A DNA stretch of 64,000 nt from an uncultured Burkholderiales bacterium (GCA_903871545.1 CAIQHG010000025.1:1-64000), one strand, 5' to 3'; counted from the stretch's first letter, positions 26,418 through 37,721 are shown. Translations and numbers: made by a program. Notes: a model not told the origin generated them from the letters alone.

Positions 26418-27500
26418 CTAAATTGGCTTAAGAGCTCTGAGCACATCAGCGCACTGCGCTCTATTGCGAAGCGCATGATCCATCACAACCAAAGCCAGCA
26501 ATGCCTCTGCGATCGGAGTAGCTCTAATTCCAACACACGGGTCATGTCGACCTTTGGTCATGACTTTTAAGGGTTGACCATTTAAGTCCAACGAATCTTT
26601 CTCAATCAAAATTGAGCTAGTGGGCTTAATTGCAAGACTCACCTCCAAGTCTTGTCCCGTACTAATTCCCCCTAGTACGCCGCCCGCATTATTGGATTTA
26701 AAGCCGCTTGGGGTGAGCTCATCTCCGTGCTCACTGCCCAGATGAGCAACTGATTTAAAGCCTGCCCCTATCTCTACTCCCTTCACAGCGTTTAGCCCCA
26801 TCATGGCCCAAGCAATATCGGCATCTAACTTATCATACAAAGGCTCGCCCAAACCGACAGGCACATGGGTTGCTGTAACCCTGAGTCTTGCCCCGCACGA
26901 GTCCCCCGACTTGCGCAGTTGCTCCATATAGCGTTCGAGCTCAGCAATTTGGCTCGTAGGCGCAAAAAAAGGATTTTGATCCACATGCGCCCAAGACTCA
27001 AAGGGTATTTCAAGAGGACCAATCTGGGTCATACAACCTTTAAAAGTCGTTTTGTAGTTCTCGAAAAGCCATTTCTTCGCAACTGCCCCAGCAGCCACAG
27101 TCGGCGCGGTAAGTCGAGCTGAGGATCTCCCCCCCCCTCTTGGGTCCCGTAGTCCATATTTTTGTTGATAGGTGTAGTCTGCGTGGCCAGGCCTAAAGGT
27201 GGCCATCACCTGAGCGTAGTCTTTGCTGCGCTGATCCTCATTGGGAATCAAAAGTGCGATCGGCGTCCCCGTTGTCTTTCCCTCAAAAACACCGCTCAAT
27301 ATTTGCACCCTATCGCTCTCGTTTCTCTGAGTTACGAATTTGCTGGTGCCTGGGCGACGACGGTCTAAATCGGGTTGAATATCTTCGACTGACAAACCCA
27401 TTCCAGGAGGACACCCATCAATCACGCATCCTATAGCAGGGCCGTGGGACTCGCCAAAGTTGGTCACCGCAAATAAAGTTCCAAAGGTGTTTCCGGACAT
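26418..27500 (-). CDS. aroC: Chorismate synthase
   Basis: Converts 5-enolpyruvylshikimate 3-phosphate to chorismate with reduced FMN. The 360 residues start with the standard [19 protein letters not shown] and include the family signatures [21 protein letters not shown] and [13 protein letters not shown]. Length is normal. It is the last gene of the leftward run parE-parC-CBS-aroC and converges on tolA. Confidence 0.98.
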   Translation of the reverse strand: MSGNTFGTLFAVTNFGESHGPAIGCVIDGCPPGMGLSVEDIQPDLDRRRPGTSKFVTQRNESDRVQILSGVFEGKTTGTPIALLIPNEDQRSKDYAQVMATFRPGHADYTYQQKYGLRDPRGGGRSSARLTAPTVAAGAVAKKWLFENYKTTFKGCMTQIGPLEIPFESWAHVDQNPFFAPTSQIAELERYMEQLRKSGDSCGARLRVTATHVPVGLGEPLYDKLDADIAWAMMGLNAVKGVEIGAGFKSVAHLGSEHGDELTPSGFKSNNAGGVLGGISTGQDLEVSLAIKPTSSILIEKDSLDLNGQPLKVMTKGRHDPCVGIRATPIAEALLALVVMDHALRNRAQCADVLRALKPI

Positions 27501-27588
27501 ATTTTTAAATTAATTGTGTGGTGAATGTAAAAAGCGGGCTTGTTGACTCAACACCTGTTTATAGGACTGTGATCGACGCTTTTATGAA

Positions 27589-28041
27589 TCACTCTTGGTT
27601 GGGCCAATCCTTAATATAGGCTTTCAACATTTTGTTCTCAAAGTTTTGGCTATCCACGACAGCTTTTGCTACGTCATACAAACTGATCACACCCATGAGC
27701 ATGCCCTGATTTATGACAGGCATGTAACGCGCATGACGCTCTAACATCATGCGTCTCACCTCATCTAGTTCCGTCTCCAGGGTACAAGTCATAGGATGAT
27801 CATCCATTGCAGATTTGATCACTGTCTCACCCGGCGTTGCGCCTTTGTTTTGAACAATTGCTTGAATGACCTCTCTAAATGTCAGCATCCCTGCCAACTC
27901 ACCGTGCTCCATTACGACTAGTGAGCCAATATCTTTTTCTGCCATAACCTGCACAGCATCTGACAACAAATCCAAAGGACCGACAGTGTACAAAGTGCCG
28001 CCCTTTACTCTTAAAATGTCGCTGACTTTCATTTGGACCAA
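27589..28041 (-). CDS. CBS-domain pair protein
   Basis: A 150-residue cytosolic protein made of two CBS domains (about 8-65 and 75-130), with VMAEKDIGSLVVMEHGELAGM in the first (shown in part as DIGSLVVMEHGELAGM) and HARYMPVINQGMLMGVISLYD in the second (ARYMPVINQG). CBS pairs bind adenosine nucleotides such as AMP, ATP or SAM and act as energy sensors. No catalytic domain is fused, so it probably regulates a partner. It lies between parC and aroC on the same strand with 70-90 base gaps. Confidence 0.9.
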   Translation of the reverse strand: MVQMKVSDILRVKGGTLYTVGPLDLLSDAVQVMAEKDIGSLVVMEHGELAGMLTFREVIQAIVQNKGATPGETVIKSAMDDHPMTCTLETELDEVRRMMLERHARYMPVINQGMLMGVISLYDVAKAVVDSQNFENKMLKAYIKDWPNQE

Positions 28042-28111
28042 CGCCTTATTGCTTGTTGATATAGCTTAAAAAATAGGTTAGATCAGTGTCAAGGAAAAGT
28101 TAACCCGCTCC

Positions 28112-30463
28112 TCACTCTAAACGCAATACACCGCTGGGCTTGAAGCCCAAGTCTACTGCCTTTCCTTTTCTGGCGCGAGCTGCTCTGGCGCTTGTTAAAG
28201 AGCGAGACTCTAGTGTCTCATCTTTTTGCTTTCCACCGCGCCCCACACCACTTATCACAACGCTCTTGGTGTAAGCTGCAGCGCCCGCTAGCGTGTCCTT
28301 TGGCTCCAAATCAATCAGGGTGAGTCCGCGTCCGCCTTTCTCCATATGTTTTAGCTCAGTGATAGAAAAACTCAGTATTCTTCCACCCGTCGAGACACAA
28401 ACCACATGCGAAGCAGCTGCCCAAGCCGTTTCAGGTTCGATATTGGAGGCCGAGTTCACCTCGGATGGCCTACACAAAGTCTCTCCCTGTCCCAGCGTTA
28501 CAAACGATTTACCCGCTTTATTTCTTGACACCATATGCTCTATGTTTGCCAAAAAGCCGTATCCACCCGACGTACTGATCAATAAAGTTTGGTCCCCTCC
28601 GCCGGCCTCGTAGTGAATGGGCTGGGTGGAGGACTCAAGGTCAATGAGCGTTGTAATAGGTTGCCCATCCCCTCTTGCTCCAGGAAGCGCTGAGACGGGC
28701 ACGGAGTAAACACGACCGTTGCTACCAAACACAATCAATGTATCCACCGTCCTGCATTCAAAGGTATCGTAGAGTGCGTCACCCGATTTAAAGGCAAAAG
28801 TACTTGGCTCATGGCCGTGGCCCTGGCGAACTCTGACCCACCCCTTCTCAGAGACCACGACTGTGACCGGTTCATCAATAATTTTCACCTCAATGACTGC
28901 GCGCTTATCCTCTTGTATTAAAGTGCGCCTTGCGTCTCCAAACTGCTTAGCATCGGCCTCAATTTCTTTTACAAGTACTTTTCGAAGCGATGTTGCGCTG
29001 CCCAAGATGTCCTCTAACTTAGACCTCTCCTCGCGCAGCTCTTTGAGCTCTTGCTCAATTTTAATTGCCTCAAGTCTCGCCAACTGTCGCAGCCGGATCT
29101 CTAAAATGTCCTCTGCCTGTCGTTCGCTTAACTTAAAGCGAGTCATCAAAGCTGGTTTGGGCTCATCGCTTTGACGAATAATCGCAATCACTTCATCAAT
29201 GTTTAAGAGTACGAGTTGGCGTCCCTCCAGTATATGAATACGGTCAAGCACCTTGTTGAGCCTGAACTGGGTACGCCGTTGCACGGTGGCTTGTCTAAAC
29301 TCAACCCACTCCGTTAACATTTCGCGCAACGATTTTTGCGTAGGACGCCCATCCATTCCCACAGATGTGAGGTTAATAGAGGTAGAGCTCTCTAAACTGG
29401 TATGGGCTAGTAATATTTGAACGAATTCGGGCTGCGCAATGGTCCTTGATTTAGGTTCAAACACCAAACGAACAGGCGCGTCTTTGCTGGACTCGTCTCT
29501 AACTGCGTCAAGCACACCAAGCACTGTTGCTTTTAATTGATTTTGGTCCTGCGTTAAGCTTTTCTTGCCGGCTTTAACTTTGGGATTAGTGATCTCTTCA
29601 ATCTCTTCAAGCACCTTTTGCGTACTCACACCGGGGGGCAACTCGTTCACAACGATTTGCCACTGCGACCTGGCCAAATCCTCAATGACCCAACGGGCCC
29701 TGACTTTGAGGGAGCCCCGCCCACCGGTGTAAGCCTCCCTAATGTCGTCTGGGCTGCTGATGATTTGACCACCCCCTGGGTAATCAGGCCCAGGAATGAG
29801 TGAGTACAACTCTGCGTCACTCATTTTGGGGGTCTTAATTAATGAAACGCAAGCTTGGGCAATCTCGTTTAAATTATGACTAGGGATCTCCGTTGCCATT
29901 CCAACAGCGATGCCACTGGCACCGTTGAGAAGGGAGAAAGGTAAGCGTGATGGAAGCAGCCTAGGCTCCTCAGTAGAGCCGTCATAGTTGGACTGAAAAT
30001 CCACAGTTCCTTCATCTATTTCATCCAACAACAAAGTGGTGATCTTTGACAAACGCGCCTCTGTGTAACGCATGGCTGCTGCGCCGTCACCGTCCCTTGA
30101 TCCGAAGTTGCCTTGTCCATCGATCAGGGGATAGCGCTGGGCAAAGTCTTGGGCCATGCGCACCAAAGCGTCGTAGGCGGCTTGGTCACCGTGGGGATGA
30201 AAACGCCCCAACACATCGCCGACTACGCGAGCGCATTTGACGGGCTTTGCACCGGAGTTGCCGGAGAACGCAAGGCCCATTCTTTGCATTGCATAAAGTA
30301 TTCTTCTTTGTACGGGCTTTTGACCATCACAAACATCGGGCAAAGCACGTCCCTTAACGACACTAAGTGCGTATTCGAGGTAGGCACGCTGTGCGTACTT
30401 GCCAAGGCTGATTTCGTTGTCCGAAGTATCAGCGATTTCTGTAGGTATAGTTATATCAGACAT
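28112..30463 (-). CDS. parC: DNA topoisomerase IV subunit A
   Basis: Cleaves and rejoins DNA to decatenate daughter chromosomes. The 783 residues contain the winged-helix/tower core with catalytic Tyr133 in [12 protein letters not shown], and a beta-pinwheel C-terminal domain (about 525-740). The quinolone-determining loop reads [12 protein letters not shown], with Gln where E. coli ParC has Ser80 and Asp where it has Glu84; a similar loop occurs in other Burkholderiales. The ATG overlaps the parE stop by one base (TAATG). Confidence 0.97.
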   Translation of the reverse strand: MSDITIPTEIADTSDNEISLGKYAQRAYLEYALSVVKGRALPDVCDGQKPVQRRILYAMQRMGLAFSGNSGAKPVKCARVVGDVLGRFHPHGDQAAYDALVRMAQDFAQRYPLIDGQGNFGSRDGDGAAAMRYTEARLSKITTLLLDEIDEGTVDFQSNYDGSTEEPRLLPSRLPFSLLNGASGIAVGMATEIPSHNLNEIAQACVSLIKTPKMSDAELYSLIPGPDYPGGGQIISSPDDIREAYTGGRGSLKVRARWVIEDLARSQWQIVVNELPPGVSTQKVLEEIEEITNPKVKAGKKSLTQDQNQLKATVLGVLDAVRDESSKDAPVRLVFEPKSRTIAQPEFVQILLAHTSLESSTSINLTSVGMDGRPTQKSLREMLTEWVEFRQATVQRRTQFRLNKVLDRIHILEGRQLVLLNIDEVIAIIRQSDEPKPALMTRFKLSERQAEDILEIRLRQLARLEAIKIEQELKELREERSKLEDILGSATSLRKVLVKEIEADAKQFGDARRTLIQEDKRAVIEVKIIDEPVTVVVSEKGWVRVRQGHGHEPSTFAFKSGDALYDTFECRTVDTLIVFGSNGRVYSVPVSALPGARGDGQPITTLIDLESSTQPIHYEAGGGDQTLLISTSGGYGFLANIEHMVSRNKAGKSFVTLGQGETLCRPSEVNSASNIEPETAWAAASHVVCVSTGGRILSFSITELKHMEKGGRGLTLIDLEPKDTLAGAAAYTKSVVISGVGRGGKQKDETLESRSLTSARAARARKGKAVDLGFKPSGVLRLE

Positions 30464-32430
30464 TAAACATCAATCTCAATTTCGTTTCCGTGTATTTCCA
30501 TCAGTTCGCGCCGCGCCGCTGCCTCGCCTTTGCCCATCAGTTGAGTGATCAGTTTCTCGGTGTCACTAAAATTAATATCTCCAAGCTGAACCGGCCACAA
30601 GCGCCTTGTATCCGGGTTGAGGGTGGTCTCCCACAACTGCTCCGCGTTCATCTCACCCAACCCTTTAAAGCGCGAGATGCTCCAACTGCTCTCTCTTGCG
30701 CCGTCTTTGCGCAGTTTGTCCAAAATAGCGTTCAACTCGGCGTCGTCTAATGCGTACATTTTGGTTGCTGGTTTCTTCCCCCTCGCAGGGGCGTCCACTC
30801 TAAAAAGAGGAGGGCGCGCAACGTAGACATGACCGGTTTCGATAAGTTTGGGGAAGTGGCGGAAAAAGAGGGTGAGCAGTAAAACTTGGATGTGAGAGCC
30901 GTCCACATCCGCATCCGATAAGATGCAGACCTTGCCGTAACGAAGTCCGCTCAGATCGGGCGAATCGTTTGCACCGTGGGGGTCGACACCGATGGCCACC
31001 GCAATGTCGTGTATTTCGGTATTTGCAAACAAGCGGTCACGCTCGACTTCCCACGTATTGAGCACCTTTCCTCGCAAAGGCAAAACGGCTTGACTCTCTT
31101 TGTCACGTCCCATCTTGGCGCTACCCCCAGCACTGTCTCCCTCCACCAAGAAGACCTCATTATTTGCAATATCTTTGCTCTCACAGTCGGTCAATTTGCC
31201 TGGTAGTACGGCTACACCGGAGCCCTTTCTTTTCTCAACTTTTTGACCCGCGCGTTGGCGCAACTGCGCCGCTTTGATGACAAGCTCTGCCAACTTTTTG
31301 CCCAGGTCCACGTGCTGGTTGAGCCACAACTCAAGGCTTGGTCTTACAAAGCTTGAAACCAACCTAACAGCGTCCCGAGAGTTCAGCCGCTCTTTAATTT
31401 GCCCCTGAAACTGCGGATCCAACACCTTGGTACTGAGCACAAAATTTACTCTCGCAAAAATATCCTCAGGCAAGAGTTTCACGCCTTTAGGTAGCAGCGC
31501 ATGTAAATCGATAAAGCTCTTTACTGCGTTGAATAAACCGTCCCTCAAACCGCTTTCGTGCGTTCCCCCCGCGCTAGTCGGGATTAAATTCACGTAACTC
31601 TCTCTTAGCGGATGTCCGTCCTCTGTGAAAGCCACGCACCAATGTGCACCCTCCCCTTCCGCAAAAGACTCATGACTGGCATCAGCGAAACCCTCACCCT
31701 CAAACAAAGGTATGACAGGGTCTGCCGTTAATGACTGCATCAAATAATCCCTAAGACCTGCCTTATAAATCCAGGTCTGTACTTCCTTAGTTTTCTCAAT
31801 CTTCAACTCAACACTCACCCCCGGCATCAATACCGCCTTAGAGCGCAAGAGATGTGTCAACTCTGGCATGGGCAAGTTTGTAGATTCAAAGTATTTGGCG
31901 TCTGGCCACATCCTCACCGAAGTCCCCGTCGAGCGCATGTCAGCACTCGCCTTTTGAACCTTCAAAGGCTCTGTGACATCCCCTCCTTGGAATGCCAAAT
32001 GCGCCGCCTTTCCCTCCCTGTAGGAGGTTACCTCCATTCGTTTGGACAGGGCGTTGGTCACACTGACACCCACTCCGTGCAGTCCGCCTGAAAAACTATA
32101 CGCGCCGCCCGAGCCTTTATCAAATTTTCCACCGGCGTGAAGACGTGTAAAGACAAGCTCAATTACGGGCGCTTTTTCCTGCGGATGCATACCAAATGGA
32201 ATACCTCGACCGTCGTCATCCACGCTCACAGAACCATCCGTATGCAGTGTCACGCTTATTTTTTTACCGTGACCGGCCAGCGCCTCATCGGCCGCGTTGT
32301 CCAAAACCTCTTGGATAATATGCAGGGGATTGTCCGTACGGGTATACATACCAGGACGTTGTTTAACCGGCTCAAGTCCCTTTAAAACTCGAATCGAACT
32401 CTCAGAATAATCAGTTTGTTTTGTTACCAT
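30463..32430 (-). CDS. parE: DNA topoisomerase IV subunit B
   Basis: ATPase subunit of topoisomerase IV. From the ATG at 32430 it has 655 residues: GHKL ATP-binding domain ([39 protein letters not shown]), transducer domain, and TOPRIM domain with [14 protein letters not shown] and [13 protein letters not shown] three codons upstream is a less likely start. It heads the parE-parC-CBS-aroC run and is divergent from the MFS gene. Confidence 0.97.
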   Translation of the reverse strand: MVTKQTDYSESSIRVLKGLEPVKQRPGMYTRTDNPLHIIQEVLDNAADEALAGHGKKISVTLHTDGSVSVDDDGRGIPFGMHPQEKAPVIELVFTRLHAGGKFDKGSGGAYSFSGGLHGVGVSVTNALSKRMEVTSYREGKAAHLAFQGGDVTEPLKVQKASADMRSTGTSVRMWPDAKYFESTNLPMPELTHLLRSKAVLMPGVSVELKIEKTKEVQTWIYKAGLRDYLMQSLTADPVIPLFEGEGFADASHESFAEGEGAHWCVAFTEDGHPLRESYVNLIPTSAGGTHESGLRDGLFNAVKSFIDLHALLPKGVKLLPEDIFARVNFVLSTKVLDPQFQGQIKERLNSRDAVRLVSSFVRPSLELWLNQHVDLGKKLAELVIKAAQLRQRAGQKVEKRKGSGVAVLPGKLTDCESKDIANNEVFLVEGDSAGGSAKMGRDKESQAVLPLRGKVLNTWEVERDRLFANTEIHDIAVAIGVDPHGANDSPDLSGLRYGKVCILSDADVDGSHIQVLLLTLFFRHFPKLIETGHVYVARPPLFRVDAPARGKKPATKMYALDDAELNAILDKLRKDGARESSWSISRFKGLGEMNAEQLWETTLNPDTRRLWPVQLGDINFSDTEKLITQLMGKGEAAARRELMEIHGNEIEIDV

Positions 32431-32579
32431 AGCGCGCAATTGTAATCAAAGTCATTTAAATAAACTGGATAAATTCACAGGAATAGAAAAAATCGAACAC
32501 TTTGTGTACCAAATATTTAAAAAAATTAGTACATTATTGATACGACTTTGCAAAATGCAAGCAAACTTAAATCTCCCCT

Positions 32580-32612
32580 AGAACTAGCGAAGAACTATGG
32601 AAGAACTAGCGG
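32580..32612. repeat. 11-bp tandem repeat (three copies) in the MFS gene leader
   Basis: AGAACTAGCGA, AGAACTATGGA and AGAACTAGCGG follow each other at 32580-32590, 32591-32601 and 32602-32612. The array lies 28 bases before the proposed ATG. If the upstream TTG at 32548 were used it would be translated. Confidence 0.75.
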
Positions 32613-32640
32613 AAATATACTTCAATTAACACAAAAAGCA

Positions 32641-33903
32641 ATGGAAAAAATCAAATCAAAAACCCCGAACCAAGCGAACGAAGCGGTTCAGGCAACAGCA
32701 GTTGCGCCATTGCCGATGTGGCAAGTTCTTTTGTGCGGCGCCGCCGTCATCTCTTTATCGATGGGAGTGCGCCACGGGTTTGGATTATGGCTTCAACCGA
32801 TGACACAAGCGCACGACTGGACTCGCCAAGATTACTCCTTTGCTATCGCGGTGCAAAACCTGACCTGGGGTTTGGTGGGAATATTTTCCGGAATGTTGGC
32901 GGATCGCTTTGGAGCTTTCAGAGTAATTGTCGTCTGCTCTTTGTTTTATGCACTTGGCATCGTAGGCATGGCCAACTCTGAAACGCCGCAAGTCTTGATT
33001 TTGACTGCAGGGCTTTTGATTGGCTCGGCCCAAGCGGGGACAACTTACGCGGTTATTTACGGACTCATCGGCAGAAACATCCCCGCTCACAAAAGGTCCT
33101 GGGCGATGGGTGTCACTGCGGCGGCGGGCTCCTTTGGACAATTTCTGATGGTCCCAACTGAGGGGTGGCTGATCTCCTCTTTTGGTTGGTATACAGCCCT
33201 AATCGTTTTGGCTTGCGCCGTTTTAGTTATTCTGCCCCTGTCTTTAGGCCTTAGGGAGCCTAATTTTGCACACGCAACGCATGGTCAGTACAAACAAAGT
33301 GTCTTTCAAGCTTTACAAGAAGCTTTTGGTTTGAGGAGTTTTAAACTCCTCATGTCTGGATATTTTGTTTGCGGTTTTCAAGTTGTTTTTATTGCAGTGC
33401 ATATGCCAGGTTATTTAAAAGACAATGGACTGCCCCCCCAGGTCGCAAGTTACGCTTTAGCGTTAATTGGTTTGTTCAATATTTTTGGTACTTATTTAGC
33501 GGGCACATTGGGGCAAAAGATTGCTAAAAACAAAATACTATCTGCCATCTACCTAGGACGGGCTATAGCAATCATCATATTTATAAATGCACCTTTATCT
33601 GCACTGAGCGTCTATATATTCTCAAGTGTGATGGGATTTTTATGGCTCTCAACGGTGCCACCCACCAACGCGGTCATTGCACAAATTTTCGGCGTTGCTC
33701 ACCTCTCTATGCTGGGCGGCTTTGTCTTTTTAAGTCATCAGTTAGGTAGCTTTATGGGAGTCTGGTTGGGTGGCTATTTATACGACCTTTACGGAAATTA
33801 TGATGTGGTTTGGAACCTGTGCGCGGCACTGGGCTTGTTTGCTGCACTGATCAACTTGCCCGTCAAAGATACGCCGATTGTGCGTCCTCTTGCACCGGTT
33901 TAA
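32641..33903 (+). CDS. MFS transporter, OFA (oxalate/formate antiporter)-like
   Basis: A 420-residue, roughly twelve-helix permease of the major facilitator superfamily. The loop 2-3 motif appears as GMLADRFGAFRV. The start MWQVLLCGAAVISLSMGVRHGFG (in part MSMGVRHGFGLW-like) and the RHGFGLWLQPM segment are typical of the OFA / monocarboxylate-type branch common in Burkholderiales. Substrate unknown; small carboxylates are the usual guess. The frame is open from TTG 32548, but that would add 31 polar residues encoded partly by tandem repeats, so the ATG at 32641 is preferred although its ribosome site is weak. Confidence 0.87.
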   Translation: MEKIKSKTPNQANEAVQATAVAPLPMWQVLLCGAAVISLSMGVRHGFGLWLQPMTQAHDWTRQDYSFAIAVQNLTWGLVGIFSGMLADRFGAFRVIVVCSLFYALGIVGMANSETPQVLILTAGLLIGSAQAGTTYAVIYGLIGRNIPAHKRSWAMGVTAAAGSFGQFLMVPTEGWLISSFGWYTALIVLACAVLVILPLSLGLREPNFAHATHGQYKQSVFQALQEAFGLRSFKLLMSGYFVCGFQVVFIAVHMPGYLKDNGLPPQVASYALALIGLFNIFGTYLAGTLGQKIAKNKILSAIYLGRAIAIIIFINAPLSALSVYIFSSVMGFLWLSTVPPTNAVIAQIFGVAHLSMLGGFVFLSHQLGSFMGVWLGGYLYDLYGNYDVVWNLCAALGLFAALINLPVKDTPIVRPLAPV

Positions 33904-33936
33904 ATTTGGCTTTACAAGACGTTTGCGACTCATTAA

Positions 33937-34122
33937 ATGCCTCAACTTGAACTAGATTCGTCCCCCAACCCTTCATTACCCGCAGGAAACCCGCGTGGTA
34001 AAGCTTGGTTAAAGGGCGTTGTTTTTTTATTAATCTCTTGTGTTTTGTTTTTAATTTTCATGATGTACCTACAACCTGACTTCGTTATCACTACAGCAAA
34101 CCAAATGTGGAGTTGTTTTTAG
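33937..34122 (+). CDS. Small single-span membrane protein
   Basis: A 61-residue protein with a polar Pro/Asn-rich start, one membrane helix at about 29-48 (VVFLLISCVLFLIFMMYL) and a short C-terminal tail QPDFVITTANQMWSCF. Its stop abuts the GTG of the methyltransferase gene, which supports it being real and translationally linked. The tail pattern (QPDFVxTxANQxWxCF) resembles small proteins I associate with other Burkholderiales, but this is from memory and untested. No function assigned. Confidence 0.7.
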   Translation: MPQLELDSSPNPSLPAGNPRGKAWLKGVVFLLISCVLFLIFMMYLQPDFVITTANQMWSCF

Positions 34123-34794
34123 GTGGAGCAAAGAGCCCAAACAGAGCAAAACCCAGGGAGCTCTACCACTTCAAAGCCCGAACTAAGTCCTCCCTCTGAA
34201 TGGGTTTTGCGTTGGGCTCATCTCATCCCAAAGAGCACAGCGCCTGAGACCTCATCTGCCCAGGTGCACCAAAGCGCGGAGATACTTGATTTAGCTTGTG
34301 GACAGGGCAGACACATGAAATGGCTCTTTGAGTCAGGCCGAAAGGTGCTGGGAATAGATAATGATCCCGTTTGTGTGGAGGCTTGTCGAGCTTTTGGGCA
34401 AGTATTGCAGTGTGATCTGGAGAGTTTGCAGCCGCCCCTTCAGTCAGCCACCAAGGGCGCCAATTGGCCGCTTGAGGGCCAAGTTTTCAACGGCATCATC
34501 GTTACCAATTATTTGTGGAGGCCCCTTTGGCCACATATTTTGCAATCTTTAGCTGAAAATGGTGTCCTCATTTACGAAACATTTTCGGCTGGTCAAGAAA
34601 CGTTGGGGCGTCCAAGAAGGCCCGAGTTTTTACTAAAAACGGGTGAATTGCTTCAGATTTGCGTAAATATGCGAGTCATTGCCTTTGAAGAAGTGTTTTT
34701 AGAGCGTCCCGATCGGTGTATTCAAAGGATTGTCGCCGCGCGCGCTCAAAAGGAAGTTGTACCCGCTCGGTTATACCGGGCCACATCTCGTTAG
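34123..34794 (+). CDS. Class I SAM-dependent methyltransferase
   Basis: A 223-residue Rossmann methyltransferase. SAM-binding motif I is ILDLACGQGRHMKWL (about residues 51-65), followed by VLGIDNDPV (acidic loop) and a motif II/III block GIIVTNYLWRPLWPHIL. It resembles small TehB-like enzymes; the substrate is unknown. It starts with GTG directly after the stop of the small membrane protein, without a separate ribosome site. dapA follows 33 bases downstream. Confidence 0.85.
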   Translation: MEQRAQTEQNPGSSTTSKPELSPPSEWVLRWAHLIPKSTAPETSSAQVHQSAEILDLACGQGRHMKWLFESGRKVLGIDNDPVCVEACRAFGQVLQCDLESLQPPLQSATKGANWPLEGQVFNGIIVTNYLWRPLWPHILQSLAENGVLIYETFSAGQETLGRPRRPEFLLKTGELLQICVNMRVIAFEEVFLERPDRCIQRIVAARAQKEVVPARLYRATSR

Positions 34795-34827
34795 AATAGC
34801 TAACTTTAGATCTCTTACTCTGTATTC

Positions 34828-35709
34828 ATGACACCTATTACCGGAAGTATCGTAGCCCTTGTTACACCGATGCATGAGGATTCAAGCGTTGATTACGCAA
34901 CTCTTCGCAAACTCATCGATTGGCATATCGATCAGGGCACGGACTGCATTGCAGTAGTTGGCACAACAGGCGAGTCTCCAACGGTCAACGTTGACGAGCA
35001 CTGTGAGATCATTCACATCTCCGTTGATCAAGCTAAAGGTCGCGTGCCCATCATGGCTGGGTGCGGTGCTAACTCCACAAGTGAAGCTATTGAGCTCGCA
35101 AAATTTGCTAAAAAAGTAGGCGCCGACTGTCAACTTCAGGTGGTTCCCTATTACAACAAGCCTACTCAAGAGGGACAGTACTTACATTTCAAAAGTATTG
35201 CAGAATCTGTTGACTTACCTACCGTCCTCTACAACGTCCCAGGGCGCACAGTTGCCGATCTCCAACACGACACTGTCTTGCGTCTGTCCAAAGTCCCCGG
35301 TATTGTCGGCATCAAGGAGGCAACTGGCAACATTGAACGAGCTCAGTGGTTGATTAAAGAGTTACCCTCTACTTTCAGCGTTTACTCAGGAGACGATCCA
35401 ACCGCGGTTGCTCTGATGCTTTGCGGGGGAAGGGGGAATGTGAGCGTTAGTGCTAACATTGCTCCTAAACTAATGCACGAGTTGTGCGCGGCAGCAATGG
35501 CTGGAGATGTAAAAAAAGCCATGCAGATCCAGTTTCAACTCTTACCCATTCACAAGCAACTTTTTGTGGAAGCAAATCCCATCCCACTCAAATGGGCCAT
35601 GTCTAAAATGGGACTGTGCAAGAGCACAATGCGACTGCCCATGACCCCGCTTAGCCCCAGCAATCAGCACGTTCTTGAGAAAGCCCTCAAAGAAGCCGGG
35701 TTACTTTGA
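34828..35709 (+). CDS. dapA: 4-hydroxy-tetrahydrodipicolinate synthase
   Basis: Condenses pyruvate with aspartate semialdehyde in the diaminopimelate/lysine pathway. The 293-residue (beta/alpha)8 barrel has VGTTGESPT, Tyr135 in YNVPGRT and the Schiff-base Lys163 in GIKEATG. Lysine feedback is expected from the family. The bamC coding region begins within or just after its stop codon, as in other Proteobacteria where dapA-bamC are paired. Confidence 0.98.
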   Translation: MTPITGSIVALVTPMHEDSSVDYATLRKLIDWHIDQGTDCIAVVGTTGESPTVNVDEHCEIIHISVDQAKGRVPIMAGCGANSTSEAIELAKFAKKVGADCQLQVVPYYNKPTQEGQYLHFKSIAESVDLPTVLYNVPGRTVADLQHDTVLRLSKVPGIVGIKEATGNIERAQWLIKELPSTFSVYSGDDPTAVALMLCGGRGNVSVSANIAPKLMHELCAAAMAGDVKKAMQIQFQLLPIHKQLFVEANPIPLKWAMSKMGLCKSTMRLPMTPLSPSNQHVLEKALKEAGLL

Positions 35710-35735
35710 ATCAAAGCCAAGGAATTTACTTGAAC

Positions 35736-36863
35736 ATGTCTCCCCCAATCGATCAAAAACCGCATCCCCAAAACCTAATGGGTATCGCTGTATTGGTCCT
35801 AGCATTGTCTACTTTCATGGCTTTAACGGGTTGTGAGTCAACTACGTTCAACGGCAATAAAGTTGATTACAAATCTTCTTCGGAAGTAAAAACGACCCCC
35901 CTAGATGTCCCACCCGATCTATCACAATTACCAAGCAGTTCAAGGTACGCCATCCCAGGCGGAGTGAGCGCCAAAAATATCAATGGTACGGCCGGTCCAA
36001 CTAAAGTGAGCCCCTCCAGCATTGGAGACATCAGCATTACAAGAGACGGTGGACAACGTTGGCTTACGGTCAAAAGAGGCTCTGACCAAGTGTGGCCACT
36101 GCTTCATGCATTTTGGTTAGAGAACGGCTTTGTTTATACAACGGATCAAAAAGAGTTGGGACTTTTAGAAACAGATTGGGCTGAGAATAAGGCCAATCTG
36201 CCTAAGGATCTCTTTCACCGCTACTTGGGCAAAGTGATGAGCTCGGTCTCAGACAGCGGACTCAGGGACAGGTACCGCACCCGCATTGAGTCCACCGGAC
36301 CCGATAGTTGTGAGATCTACATTTCTCAGCGCGGTATATCAGAGGAATACGCTGATATCTCCAAAATCGGGACTGTGTGGAAACCACGCCCAAATGACCC
36401 TGAGTTAGAAAATGAATTTTTGCGTAAATTGATGGTCAAATTAGGTTCTTCACCCGAGTTTGCCTCAAAGTCTTTCGAGGGAATTACTCTTTCTTTGTCA
36501 GCCAAACTGACGAAGGTTGACGGGGCACCCGTTGTTGTGCTTTCTCAAGGGTTTGACAGTGCTTGGAGGAGACTGGGAGTTGCACTAGACAGGGGCGGCT
36601 TTACGGTGGAAGACCGGGACCGCAAAGCTGGACTTTATTTTGTGCGCTTTGTTGATAAACCAAAAGATAATAGCGATGTGCCGTGGTACAAGAGCATCTT
36701 TACTCCCTCCAAACCAACCGTGGTTGGACCTCAGAAATATAGACTCAAAATGGTGAGCGAAAACGAAAGCACCAAAATATCCGTTTTGAACAACGCTGGT
36801 GACCCTGATAAAGGGGAGATTGCCAACAAGATCGCATTGATTCTGGTTGATGAATTAAAGTAA
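35736..36863 (+). CDS. bamC: Outer-membrane assembly lipoprotein BamC
   Basis: Lipoprotein subunit of the BAM complex that inserts beta-barrel proteins. A signal peptide ends in LTGC, followed by the flexible N-terminal lasso with LDVPPDLSQLP and two helix-grip domains (about residues 105-215 and 250-375); the VWPLLHAFWLENGFVYTTDQ block is characteristic. The frame is open from TTG 35706. The ATG at 35736 is listed; a TTG at 35730 lies 6 bases after AAGGA and may be the true start. Only its context with dapA and family match name it; the sequence is diverged from E. coli. Confidence 0.9.
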   Translation: MSPPIDQKPHPQNLMGIAVLVLALSTFMALTGCESTTFNGNKVDYKSSSEVKTTPLDVPPDLSQLPSSSRYAIPGGVSAKNINGTAGPTKVSPSSIGDISITRDGGQRWLTVKRGSDQVWPLLHAFWLENGFVYTTDQKELGLLETDWAENKANLPKDLFHRYLGKVMSSVSDSGLRDRYRTRIESTGPDSCEIYISQRGISEEYADISKIGTVWKPRPNDPELENEFLRKLMVKLGSSPEFASKSFEGITLSLSAKLTKVDGAPVVVLSQGFDSAWRRLGVALDRGGFTVEDRDRKAGLYFVRFVDKPKDNSDVPWYKSIFTPSKPTVVGPQKYRLKMVSENESTKISVLNNAGDPDKGEIANKIALILVDELK

Positions 36864-36900
36864 TCATTTTGCATCTCCTGACCTTTACCTCCCTTGAAGC

Positions 36901-37689
36901 GTGCTGAGATTTAAGAACCTCGGTAGCGGAAGCACAGGAAATGCCTCCGTAGTTGAGGCTCAGTGCGGCCTCCAATCAACCAGGATGTTGATTGACTGTG
37001 GCCTGGGACTCAAGGAGCTTGAACGCAGGCTCATTCAAGCTGATCTTTGCCTAGAGAATTTAGACGCTATTTTCATTACTCATGAACATGTGGATCATGT
37101 GGGACACACCAAAAGAGTGGCCAGTTCACTGGGTATCCCCGTTTGGATGAGTCAAGGCACATGGCTAGCATGCAACGGATTGGATTGGGGTTTTAGCGAT
37201 TCTCAGATCAACGTGGCTAAAGATACCCAAGTCATTGGATTAGGCGCGCTTCAGGTCACCCCTTTCACGGTACCTCACGATGCAAGAGAGCCCCTTCAAG
37301 TCAGGATCTCCGATGGATCGGTGAGCCTTGGGGTATTGACAGACCTGGGCCATGTGAGCACTCACGTAGTTCAGCAATTAAAAGGATGTAACGCCTTAAT
37401 GCTAGAGACCAACCACGACTCTGAGCTCCTTCAGGCCAGCTCTTATCCTCAGTTTTTAAAGGACCGCATATCCGGCCCATTCGGACATCTCTCCAACACT
37501 GCGGCTTGTAAGCTTGCCAATGAATTAAATCACTCAAGCCTCAACAAAGTATTGGCAGCTCACTTAAGCGAGAGAAATAACCGGCCTGACATAGTTTTAA
37601 ATTGTCTAAGTCAAGCGCTCGGGTGCCAAGAAAACGACTTATTAGTCGCTGCACCAGATACCGGCTCACCCTGGATCACGGTGCTTTAA
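36901..37689 (+). CDS. Metallo-beta-lactamase-fold hydrolase (YycJ/WalJ-like)
   Basis: A 262-residue protein with the zinc motif ITHEHVDHVGH (His61, His63, Asp65, His66), the opening RFKNLGSGSTGNASVVE typical of this subfamily, and HLSERNNRPD near the C terminus. Members act on nucleic acids or small phosphodiesters; the bacterial role is not settled. It starts with GTG 37 bases after bamC. A bamC-MBL order is common in Burkholderiales. Confidence 0.9.
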   Translation: MLRFKNLGSGSTGNASVVEAQCGLQSTRMLIDCGLGLKELERRLIQADLCLENLDAIFITHEHVDHVGHTKRVASSLGIPVWMSQGTWLACNGLDWGFSDSQINVAKDTQVIGLGALQVTPFTVPHDAREPLQVRISDGSVSLGVLTDLGHVSTHVVQQLKGCNALMLETNHDSELLQASSYPQFLKDRISGPFGHLSNTAACKLANELNHSSLNKVLAAHLSERNNRPDIVLNCLSQALGCQENDLLVAAPDTGSPWITVL

Positions 37690-37721
37690 TCTGCCCAACC
37701 AAAAAAAATTCGAATTCAACG

